Source of the DNA: JAGWAZ01 sp050248595
GTDB lineage: Bacteria; Bacteroidota; Ignavibacteria; OLB7
Reading direction: 5' to 3'
Length of the DNA: 10,462 nucleotides
NCBI GenBank assembly: GCA_050248595.1
Contig: JBFWSB010000143.1
Coordinates: 1 to 10,462 of the forward strand
Part shown: one piece after another, positions 1-6,668 of the stretch
How the letters are laid out: each line of letters starts with the position of its first letter
Position numbering within the stretch: the first letter of the stretch is position 1
Notes under the pieces: generated by a model
What the model was told of the DNA's origin: nothing
Database searches by the model: none
The model's input: only the letters and a program-made list of their open reading frames with translations
Made by a program: the position numbers and the translations under genes

Positions 1-2712
1 ATCTGAAGCAGTCAAGTTATTTGCGAAGGTGATGATATCACTGTACTTGGACTTGATATCAGAAGTGAGTCCTGCATAGTCATCGTTATTAGAAGTATTA
101 GATTCTGCACGATATTCGTAACCGAACACATAAGGACTGATTCGTGCTGTTGTTACTCCGTTATATTCAAAATAGACTCGCTTTAGTGTAAGTTTACCCG
201 CACCGTTATAGGCATTCGGCAATCCTTGACACAACTCATATGTATACTCAAAGTAGGTTGTCTGTAGCTTTTCTTTCAAGTTTCCATCTTTATCTTTCGA
301 CCACAGTTCTATTTTTTCAAGTCGTCGCATTGGATTTTTAGCCTGGCCGGCTCCTGTACCGTTTACTTTCCATGCTTCGCTATTCACCCCACCCTTAGTT
401 TTATTTCCGTTAGCAGCCTCACGATCATTCTCCCATGCAGGATATCCATCCTCTCTTGTGTGGGTTGAGCCTAAGAATTTCAACCACTCTCGGGAGAACC
501 AAGATCCACGAATAGAGGTTGCAGATTTCTTGGGGTGACTATTAGAACCGTTTGTATAGAACAAAGCGACATGTGACTTTGTCTCTACGCTTGAAAGGTA
601 AAAGATGCTTTTCTTACCCGAAGCCATCCCTCCTACATCATCTTTGCGATCTGAAAGTTTATTTGGCGTATATGTCAACCCTTTATATGGCATACGCCAT
701 TGATAAAAACCACTTGGGCTATTAAGCAAATGTGATGTTGTCGGTTTATAGTTAAATCGCACCCAACCACCAAAATCATCATTTGAGAATCCATCATGTG
801 TTCTATCAACATAGTTTGGATTTGCAATCGACGTCAGCAAATATTCACTCACATATGGTGTCATTGACTCCTGACCGACAAGTGTAGATGCATTCTCGGG
901 CATTGGGACATAGCAATCTACTGTTCCATTGCTTGAAGGGTTCGAATGTGATAGTTTATCAAGCCCGTATTGATATTGTTTTTCTTCAAGAGCAATTACG
1001 GGAAGACCATAGGTATACTTTGCTCCTGATGGATTCGTAATGCTAATTTCTCCTACAGCATCATTTGGCAAGTTTTGCAAGTAATAATAAGACGAGAAGT
1101 CTACGTCTTCTAACAGAAGCAGGTCTGGGCGATATACTCCGCTCCTTTTAGCATTCTTCATCTCTCCAACTATATTGTAAGCGATATGAGAAGAACGACC
1201 ACTTCTCACATCAACACTGGCACTTACATCAGTAAAATTCGTGTTAAGATAATTTACGTGCCAGGGATTAATCTCAGGCTTATCATCAAAGCTTGCATCT
1301 GCCGCATACGCATTATCATTTGCTGTATAGACTGCATATCCACCCATATCATTATTCATACGGAAGAAGTATGGTTCATCTCCTTCGTCTGGGGTTGCAA
1401 ACTTCCAGTACTTTTCCCCACTAAACTCGTCACCACTCTCATCTCTCCATGGTTCTGATGAATACCTTGACTTACCAAGTGAAAGACTGATTCCAAGTCC
1501 TAAATTTTGCCCGAAGTGGATATTCGCTCCGCCGAATGAAAACGCAGTAGTTGTATTGTTTACGGCATTTTGATGAAAGTGCCCTGGCTTTTTATTGTAG
1601 AGTCGAAATCCACCTCCCATCCCTTCTCCACTAACATTGAAATAATCAGCATTGCTGAATGGAACTCCTAAGAAATTATCTCGCTTGTCAAAAGAGGCGT
1701 CTTTCTCTACATAGTAGTCCATAATGTCATTATTTCCCGCAAGCCCTGAGTACATATATCCATATGTTCTTTTATCAACAAACGGTGCATTCTCCTGCCA
1801 CGAGTAGTGACCATCAACTTCTGCCGTAACACCAGCTGGAATTAAGCCAAGCGGGCCAAGAACTGAGATTTTAACATTCGTTGATGATCCACTGTATGGA
1901 TGCACACGAGGTGCATGTTGATACCCTGCTGCTGAATATTGCAGATATTGATACCCTCCATGTTGATACAGTTTTTGATATAGATCCAACCCTTTACTTG
2001 CCCACTTATGCCAAGTTGAGGCAGCGTACTCTTTTGTATTTGCTGGAGGATTAGTTGCTCTTTCAATGCCATTCAGTAGTTTCATGGCATTGACCTCAGC
2101 ACTAAATCCTCCTCCTTCATCGCTGACTGAAAACCCTAACGTTGCCATTCCCTTCATATGAGAACGAACCCCAGCAACAAAACCAAAGCCTTTGTGTGTA
2201 TTGTACCTGAGACCAACACTTGCACTGTAATCGGGGTTTCCAGTTGTAGGTGGGTTAGTTTGATCTCCAGTAGCACTTACAATCTCATATGATGCACCTA
2301 CCGATGCAGTTACAGTCTCATTTTTGGGTGTTGCGTTCCAATACCTTACTGTTTCTCCATTATATTCATCTGGCAAGCCTCGTTTTGCTCGAGTAATTGA
2401 CCCAGGGTTTAACGTCCACCCATACCCTACCCAGGAAGCTTCTTCCTCAGGAGAGACACCACTGTGATATGATAATGATAGTGCATACCCACCTCCATTC
2501 GGCCCAGGTATATTCACAACTGGTAGGTTATAGGTAAACTGCCCGGTCAACGGATTGACCATATTTGTCGTCGTTACCGGCTCGAAGCTGGAGAACTCAG
2601 GTTGGGTTGGGCCACCTGTCAGTGCCAGCAAGGTTGCGGTCGGGCCGAGTAGCTCGAAGAGGAATGCCACGAGAACAATTCGGGCTGTGGTTTTTAGGAG
2701 CGAACGATTCAT
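1..2712 (-). CDS. Giant secreted SpvB/RHS-like protein, N-terminal 904 residues (C-terminus beyond the window)
   Basis: I read the frame codon by codon from the ATG at 2712 to base 1 and found no stop, so this is the first 904 residues of a longer protein. Residues 1-31 form a signal peptide: basic start, hydrophobic core IVLVAFLF, then ending near LLALTGG. The motif LTGGPTQPEFSSFEPV (31-46) follows, then NMVNPLTGQFTYNLP (50-64), LSLSYHSG (77-84), EEEASWVGYGWTLNPG (89-104) and RGLPDEYNG (111-119). This order matches the SpvB-like N-terminus of giant Bacteroidota RHS-type proteins as I remember them, usually with SYxSG and EASWVGLGW. Later family-like motifs are SEYLLTSIANPNYVD (622-636), LEKIELW (798-804) and YELCQGLPN (825-833). 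The protein is probably exported; whether it carries RHS repeats and a C-terminal toxin domain lies outside the window. Residues 249-268 hold a short Tyr-Gln repeat. The body is AT-rich compared with the upstream genes. No clear Shine-Dalgarno precedes the start. Family assignment is fairly sure; toxin function is not shown. Confidence 0.86.
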   Translation of the reverse strand, partial: MNRSLLKTTARIVLVAFLFELLGPTATLLALTGGPTQPEFSSFEPVTTTNMVNPLTGQFTYNLPVVNIPGPNGGGYALSLSYHSGVSPEEEASWVGYGWTLNPGSITRAKRGLPDEYNGETVRYWNATPKNETVTASVGASYEIVSATGDQTNPPTTGNPDYSASVGLRYNTHKGFGFVAGVRSHMKGMATLGFSVSDEGGGFSAEVNAMKLLNGIERATNPPANTKEYAASTWHKWASKGLDLYQKLYQHGGYQYLQYSAAGYQHAPRVHPYSGSSTNVKISVLGPLGLIPAGVTAEVDGHYSWQENAPFVDKRTYGYMYSGLAGNNDIMDYYVEKDASFDKRDNFLGVPFSNADYFNVSGEGMGGGFRLYNKKPGHFHQNAVNNTTTAFSFGGANIHFGQNLGLGISLSLGKSRYSSEPWRDESGDEFSGEKYWKFATPDEGDEPYFFRMNNDMGGYAVYTANDNAYAADASFDDKPEINPWHVNYLNTNFTDVSASVDVRSGRSSHIAYNIVGEMKNAKRSGVYRPDLLLLEDVDFSSYYYLQNLPNDAVGEISITNPSGAKYTYGLPVIALEEKQYQYGLDKLSHSNPSSNGTVDCYVPMPENASTLVGQESMTPYVSEYLLTSIANPNYVDRTHDGFSNDDFGGWVRFNYKPTTSHLLNSPSGFYQWRMPYKGLTYTPNKLSDRKDDVGGMASGKKSIFYLSSVETKSHVALFYTNGSNSHPKKSATSIRGSWFSREWLKFLGSTHTREDGYPAWENDREAANGNKTKGGVNSEAWKVNGTGAGQAKNPMRRLEKIELWSKDKDGNLKEKLQTTYFEYTYELCQGLPNAYNGAGKLTLKRVYFEYNGVTTARISPYVFGYEYRAESNTSNNDDYAGLTSDIKSKYSDIITFANNLTASD
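1914..1980 (-). repeat. Short degenerate 15-base tandem repeat inside the RHS-like gene
   Basis: On the plus strand catgttgatac occurs at 1914-1924 and 1959-1969, ttgataccct at 1918-1927 and 1948-1957, and ttgata again at 1963 and 1975. Most offsets are multiples of 15 bases. In the protein this gives consecutive five-residue units starting with Tyr: YQHGG, YQYLQ, YSAAG, YQHAP (residues 249-268), preceded by YQKL. The array is degenerate and stays in frame. Confidence 0.6.
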
Positions 2713-2797
2713 GGTGTTGCCAAATTCAAAATGAATGATTCTATTTCTTTATTCTATTTGAGCGACTTCCGTGCTTTCAACATCAAGTTTCCAATGC
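2713..2797 (-). other. Intergenic leader between the lipoprotein gene and the RHS-like gene
   Basis: These 85 bases are AT-rich next to the RHS start. I looked for a terminator after the lipoprotein stop and for a Bacteroidota-type (TTTG / TAnnTTTG) or sigma-70-type promoter before the RHS start and found no convincing match. The giant gene may therefore be read through from the lipoprotein and chaperone genes, or use a promoter I cannot recognise. Confidence 0.35.
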
Positions 2798-3436
2798 TTA
2801 ATCCACTTCAGGTATTAACACCGGGATCTTATCAATGTCTTCTTTTCGATACACGAAATGGTGGATGCCCGAGTTGAAGATTCTGTCATCGAGAAGACAG
2901 TCGATGGTGTCTGCTTTGCTCCAGGCACTCTCATCTTTGGCAAAGATCACCATGATGTCGCGGCGGTTGTTCAGACCATACGTGTTCTCCATCGTGGAGA
3001 TTACGGCTGGCGTTTCTACTCCTCCGTAGGTAAGCCGCATTAGATCCTTTACCTCAAAATTTAGTGCCATTGCTCGCGACTCGAACTCTTCGAATGTGCC
3101 GACTCCGCGGTACATCACATCCCCTTCTCCCTCTGCTTCAGGGGCAACCGTCAAGAGAAAACAGATGGTGTTCTTGTAGCTCTCAAGCGCGCTGTCACGG
3201 ATAGCTTCCGTTGGATGTTCAACACTTTGTAGATACCGAGCAGCCAAGTAGTCGTGCGGGAGATACTTCACATTCCACCGAATGCCTGCCCCCGTTCGCT
3301 CATGAACGAGGCCACGTTCGGATTCGTTGAGCCAGGTCAACATATCGTCTGGCGTATCAACATCCTCTGAACACGACATGATACCTAACAACAGAAGGCT
3401 GAGAGAAGTAAAGATGGTATAGGTGCGGAGGTTCAT
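2798..3436 (-). CDS. Small lipoprotein of unknown function (212 aa)
   Basis: The N-terminus is a lipoprotein signal peptide: NLRTYTIF, hydrophobic LSLLLLGI, then lipobox IMSC with Cys22 as the acylated residue. The mature start CSEDVDTPDD is strongly acidic and resembles the lipoprotein export signal that sends Bacteroidota lipoproteins to the cell surface (known forms include SDDDD), so surface display is possible. The mature part (about 190 residues) has no catalytic motif I recognise. It contains GIRWNVKYLPHDYLAARYL (residues 51-69), which loosely recalls small Bacteroidota lipoproteins with a G-I-x-(Y/W)-x-V-x-Y-x-P pattern; I hold this link weakly. The gene lies 30 bases after the Skp-like gene and 85 bases before the giant RHS-like gene, so it is probably in one transcript with the chaperone gene. 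A partner or assembly role for the giant protein is inference only. No strong ribosome binding site precedes the ATG. Confidence 0.8.
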   Translation of the reverse strand: MNLRTYTIFTSLSLLLLGIMSCSEDVDTPDDMLTWLNESERGLVHERTGAGIRWNVKYLPHDYLAARYLQSVEHPTEAIRDSALESYKNTICFLLTVAPEAEGEGDVMYRGVGTFEEFESRAMALNFEVKDLMRLTYGGVETPAVISTMENTYGLNNRRDIMVIFAKDESAWSKADTIDCLLDDRIFNSGIHHFVYRKEDIDKIPVLIPEVD

Positions 3437-3466
3437 TGATTCAGGTGATCTGTTTACTGAGTTTCC

Positions 3467-4060
3467 TTAGCGTTCTGCTACACGATAGGATTTATTGAGT
3501 TCATCAAGGACGTCTTCTGTAATATCCAATCCTTCTGCTGCGTGGAGAACATTGCCACTCCCCCCTGTTCCAATAATCACATCGTAACCATGTTCGCGGC
3601 CATACTCTTCGACGAACGTGTTGATCTGGTTCAAGACTCCTTCGGTCAACTCCCGATCTTCTTCACTCGCCTTCTGCGACAAGTTCATCTTGTGCTGATC
3701 TAAACTCTGCTTCAACAACGCAAGCTCTCCTTCACGCTTCGTTCGATCCGACTGTGACATGGTAGACTTGCTCTTCTCATACAATTCAATCTCTCCCTTC
3801 AACTCTGAAGTGAGTGAGTCCACTTCCTTTTCCCACACTTCAAACTGACCTTTGTACTTCCCCTGTGCCTCAACCATTCCGGCATACTTGTAGACAAGAT
3901 CGTCTGAACGAACAACCCCTATTCGGGCATTCCCCTGCGAGTTGATATAGCCAAGCAGACCAAATATCAATCCGAGAATTCCAACGCTCAGCGGAATCCA
4001 CGTTTGCATGCGCTTTGCGTATGAAGAAGAGATTGATGATTGTTGTTTGTGTGCACTCAT
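3467..4060 (-). CDS. OmpH/Skp-family periplasmic chaperone-like protein with N-terminal membrane anchor
   Basis: The product has 197 residues. Residues 21-39 (WIPLSVGILGLIFGLLGYI) are a membrane segment after a polar, basic N-terminus, so the protein is anchored or carries a long signal sequence. The OmpH pattern follows: a strand IGVVRSDDLVYKY (47-59), a long charged helical stretch typical of the coiled-coil tentacles (62-157), and a final strand and helix, YDVIIGTGGSGNVLHA (159-174) then GLDITEDVLDELNK (177-190). The last part closely fits the family ending (hydrophobic strand, a small-residue turn, LDIT, VLxxLN). Known Skp/OmpH proteins hold unfolded outer-membrane or exported proteins in the periplasm. 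I chose the start at 4060: the longer frame to 4180 overlaps the upstream gene and adds 40 residues (CTHRNRCYL and similar) that do not look like this family. Bases just before the start read GCATTA with no clear Shine-Dalgarno. The gene precedes the lipoprotein by 30 bases. Confidence 0.8.
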   Translation of the reverse strand: MSAHKQQSSISSSYAKRMQTWIPLSVGILGLIFGLLGYINSQGNARIGVVRSDDLVYKYAGMVEAQGKYKGQFEVWEKEVDSLTSELKGEIELYEKSKSTMSQSDRTKREGELALLKQSLDQHKMNLSQKASEEDRELTEGVLNQINTFVEEYGREHGYDVIIGTGGSGNVLHAAEGLDITEDVLDELNKSYRVAER

Positions 4061-4127
4061 TAATGCGACGAATGTATATGCTCTTGAGAAGTAACGATAG
4101 ACTGATAGATAACACCGATTCCGATGA

Positions 4128-4149
4128 GTGCAGGCTTGAAGACCTGCAC
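4128..4149. other. GC-rich perfect hairpin just after the FG-GAP gene stop
   Basis: GTGCAGG (4128-4134) and CCTGCAC (4143-4149) are a perfect 7-bp inverted repeat around an 8-base loop. It sits 11 bases beyond the stop codon of the FG-GAP gene and about 70 bases before the Skp-like start. No T-run follows on either strand, so it does not meet the usual intrinsic terminator pattern. It could be a weak terminator, a transcript-stabilising hairpin or a mobile palindromic repeat. Confidence 0.5.
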
Positions 4150-4160
4150 CCAATGCAAGG

Positions 4161-6458
4161 TCAACGTCCGTGAACAACACGCCCCATGTAGGTGTCCGAC
4201 CCAGCTTCGATCCGGTAGATGTATGTCCCTTGCGGCAGTTGGTTCCCTCGGCTGTCTACTGCGCGCCACGAGATCGTATGCGTACCAACATCTCGCACTT
4301 CGTCTAATGGAATGCCAAGGGTATTTCCTGAGACATCGAAGATTTCAATCCGGACTGGAGATTTTTCTGCGAGGGTAAATGAGACCCGGACTTCCTCATT
4401 AAAGGGGTTGGGATAGGCAGATATTCCACTGAGGAGATGACCCGACGAGCCAACTCCGTCACCTACGCGAAGTTTGTTGAGTTGATTGACCCCAATCTCC
4501 GTGTAGTGAGCTTGGCTTCCACCCGGTACGGTAAGAACGACAGAATCAATGCGATTTGCTCCTCCCAAACCGAAGTGTAGGCGGAGTGGGTCTTGCATGA
4601 GTAAGCCTCGACCTGAGGTCACGTCACGAGAGATTTTCTTCTCTCCTGCGTAGACCTCCACCTTCATTCCTGTTCCATCTTGCCCTTCAATATCAAACGA
4701 TGCCCAGTTCCCGCTCCCCTCTCTTCCATTTCTGAACAACCGAAATCGACCCTTGACGAACGTCGCCAGATCCAATCGACCATCGTTGTCGTAGTCAACC
4801 CAGATACCATCTGGCCCGGCTGGAGTATGTAAGAGGCCATATTCCGAAGTATTGGGTGTATATCGCTCTACGTCAGTTCCCATGAATAGCCCGGCTGGAC
4901 GACAGGGACTGGTTGAGGTCAGAAATAGATCCGCGTTGCCGTCATTATCAATATCTCCCCACATTCCACTTCCACTCCGTTCACTGAACTCGACGCCATC
5001 AACTTGGTGGAAAGAGAGAGAAGAGACGGACTCATTGCTACGGATACCGACTGAATGAATCGACTCGACCTGACCGGCAACTCCCTGAAGAGTCACGTGC
5101 TGCGGAGCCAGAAGGTCGATGTTTCCATCCGCATCGATATCACTCCAACTCCCTCCGACAGTGTTTACCGACATAAGCTGATTGGGAGCTAATCTTCCAG
5201 AGCCATAGAGAAGCACAAACGTTCCGTCCCCATTTGAACGCCAGACTTCAGAAGTGTTCGCCCCCTGATTGACGATGTAGAGATCAAGGAAACCGTTTCC
5301 GTCGATATCAACCCACTGCGAGCCTTGACTTGCTTTCGCTGATTCGCCCTTTTGATAGAGAAGATCAGAGCGATCAACAAGATGATTCTTCCCCTCATTC
5401 AATAGCAGAAGATTGGACAACTCCTTCCCTTCAGCATCCCGCCCCTGCCCAATGAAGAGGTCGAGAAGACCGTTGAGGTCGGCGTCGGCGATGCTGAGAC
5501 TTGTCGGATTTGTAATTACAGGAATATCAAGAGATCGTTCAGCAAATTTCTCATGCTCGCTGGCAATGAAGAGGCGAGATGTTCCGTGAAGAGTGCTGTC
5601 GCGATCACCGAGGAATACGATGTCAGGCCACGAGTCATTGTTGATGTCGATGAAGGCACTTGCCAAGGGTCGGCCGGACAAACCGACTGAATCGGTCACA
5701 TCAACAAACTGACCGCCTTGATTCTTATACAGTCGTCCATTGACCAGAAGATCGAGATAGGAGTCCTTGTTGTAGTCCGCCCATGCAATTCCCCCAACAA
5801 CTTCCGATGTATCAAGCAGACCAGCTTCTGCAGTCTTATCCATCAACCACGTTAAAGCGGGATCGTGGTCATAGTTCATCACGGCCTCGATAGCAAAGCC
5901 ATACTGTCCCGTCCACCATCTACCATCAACTGTCTTCAGACATTGATACCGCCATTCTTCGGATTGATCTTGACAACAGACCGGTTTGACATCGGCATCA
6001 GTTACCAGAAATAGCCCCTCGGAGAGTTGGTCAACGGCAACGAAGAATTGGCGATAGTCAAGGCGCAGAGGTTGAGGAAAAGTTACAGTAACCCACTGAA
6101 GTCCTCGCTGGGATTTTCGTACAGCAATCGGCTCAATCAAGTCTCGCTCAAGGAAAGGAGCCGGAGCACCAGCCTCATAACCGAAGAGACGAAGGCGCAG
6201 AGTACCGTCAAGAGAATCACCTCCAAGTAGAAGTCGTACCTCTTGCAACTCACCTGCGGCTTTCACCTCAAACCGAGCAGCTTGTGCACTTAAGTTTGGT
6301 ATGCGATACCATCGATAGGAACTGAGTGAATTAAAAGAAGAGAGCGTATCACGCTCTTGCGCAGCAAGAGAGCCAACAAGAAATGTTGAGAGGAAAACTG
6401 TGCAAAGTAAGCACAGGATAGACCACCCCTTATAAGGTGGAAGGGTTCCAGGGCACAT
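4161..6458 (-). CDS. Secreted FG-GAP/VCBS repeat protein with ASPIC/UnbV domain and T9SS-type sorting domain
   Basis: The product has 765 residues. A signal peptide (hydrophobic ILCLLCTVFLSTFLVGSLA, 14-32, likely cleaved at LAAQ|E) leads into a beta-rich region (about 40-195) with no motif I know except a CC...C cluster (161, 162, 173). Seven calcium-loop FG-GAP/VCBS motifs of the D-x-D/N-x-D-G-x-x-D type follow, starting near residues 228, 271, 325, 384, 440, 502 and 555; these normally build a beta-propeller. Residues 596-667 (GTGMKVEVYAG, LRLHFGLGGANRIDSV, GVNQLNKL) match an ASPIC/UnbV domain. The end, from AYPNPFNEEVRVSFTLAE (681) through IFDVSGN to GTYIYRIEAG, is a type A T9SS sorting domain (FlgD-Ig-like fold), normally removed as the protein is released or attached at the surface. 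A GGAG lies five bases before the ATG. The role is probably extracellular adhesion or binding; the ligand is not visible. Confidence 0.92.
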   Translation of the reverse strand: MCPGTLPPYKGWSILCLLCTVFLSTFLVGSLAAQERDTLSSFNSLSSYRWYRIPNLSAQAARFEVKAAGELQEVRLLLGGDSLDGTLRLRLFGYEAGAPAPFLERDLIEPIAVRKSQRGLQWVTVTFPQPLRLDYRQFFVAVDQLSEGLFLVTDADVKPVCCQDQSEEWRYQCLKTVDGRWWTGQYGFAIEAVMNYDHDPALTWLMDKTAEAGLLDTSEVVGGIAWADYNKDSYLDLLVNGRLYKNQGGQFVDVTDSVGLSGRPLASAFIDINNDSWPDIVFLGDRDSTLHGTSRLFIASEHEKFAERSLDIPVITNPTSLSIADADLNGLLDLFIGQGRDAEGKELSNLLLLNEGKNHLVDRSDLLYQKGESAKASQGSQWVDIDGNGFLDLYIVNQGANTSEVWRSNGDGTFVLLYGSGRLAPNQLMSVNTVGGSWSDIDADGNIDLLAPQHVTLQGVAGQVESIHSVGIRSNESVSSLSFHQVDGVEFSERSGSGMWGDIDNDGNADLFLTSTSPCRPAGLFMGTDVERYTPNTSEYGLLHTPAGPDGIWVDYDNDGRLDLATFVKGRFRLFRNGREGSGNWASFDIEGQDGTGMKVEVYAGEKKISRDVTSGRGLLMQDPLRLHFGLGGANRIDSVVLTVPGGSQAHYTEIGVNQLNKLRVGDGVGSSGHLLSGISAYPNPFNEEVRVSFTLAEKSPVRIEIFDVSGNTLGIPLDEVRDVGTHTISWRAVDSRGNQLPQGTYIYRIEAGSDTYMGRVVHGR

Positions 6459-6463
6459 GGAGG

Positions 6464-6467
6464 CTCC
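6464..6467 (-). promoter_or_regulatory. Ribosome binding site of the FG-GAP gene
   Basis: On the minus strand the bases before the ATG read CGGAGCCTCC, so GGAG is followed by a 5-base spacer. It is the only clear Shine-Dalgarno I find in the window, and it supports the start at 6458. Confidence 0.55.
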
Positions 6468-6492
6468 GGGTTAAAGGTAATTTGGGTTACAA

Positions 6493-6520
6493 GAACAATC
6501 AGGGGTTAACTGTATTGTTC
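6493..6520. promoter_or_regulatory. 28-base interrupted inverted repeat upstream of the FG-GAP gene (possible operator or leader hairpin)
   Basis: GAACAAT (6493-6499) pairs with ATTGTTC (6514-6520). Inside it CAG (6500-6502) pairs with CTG (6510-6512), leaving one unpaired T (6513) and a gggttaa centre. The two arms make 10 bp. It lies 35-62 bases before the FG-GAP start, where an operator or a 5' leader hairpin would sit. No T-run follows it on the minus strand, so it does not look like a terminator for the permease gene. Confidence 0.5.
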
Positions 6521-6668
6521 AATGGTAATGATACGGCGGACTGAATATTAAATCCAATACCAGTGGATAGTTTTTTTGTAAGTATGGAAATTTTTGCTTT
6601 ACCTATACATGCAGAGTTTACATTGCAATTACCTCGAAAGCCGTAGAGTAGAGAACAGCAAAATCAAG

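Larger units (their letters stand above)
6459..6668 (-). other. Intergenic region between the permease and FG-GAP genes (likely promoter region)
   Basis: These 210 AT-rich bases are the longest non-coding stretch here and the probable start of a new transcript for the FG-GAP gene. Besides the inverted repeat at 6493-6520 they hold a second imperfect 18-base palindrome at 6538-6555 (GGA..AATATT..TCC, 7 of 9 pairs). I could not fix a -35/-10 pair: TAATAT-like and TATAGG-like hexamers exist but without good partners. No intrinsic terminator is visible after the permease stop. Confidence 0.45.

Noticed and set aside
1186..1458. Plus-strand 90-residue frame and a minus-strand 76-residue frame at 1842-2072
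   Set aside because: Both fall inside the continuous 904-codon SpvB/RHS-like frame, which has family motifs on both sides of them.
1914..1969. CRISPR-like direct repeats
   Set aside because: Repeats are 10-11 bases, degenerate, in frame within a coding region, and without spacers of uniform length.
4061..4180. Longer start at 4180 for the Skp-like gene (40 extra residues)
   Set aside because: It overlaps the end of the FG-GAP gene, crosses the hairpin, and the added residues are Cys/His/Arg-rich and unlike any OmpH N-terminus; the ATG at 4060 gives a short polar start before the membrane segment.
4124..4378. Plus-strand 84-residue Cys-rich frame
   Set aside because: It is antisense to the T9SS sorting domain and its cysteines come from reading the hairpin and Ala/Gly codons in reverse.
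6566..6610. T-run with a nearby GTAA...TTAC pairing as a terminator
   Set aside because: On the plus strand the T-run precedes the weak stem, and on the minus strand A residues follow it, so it does not fit an intrinsic terminator on either strand.
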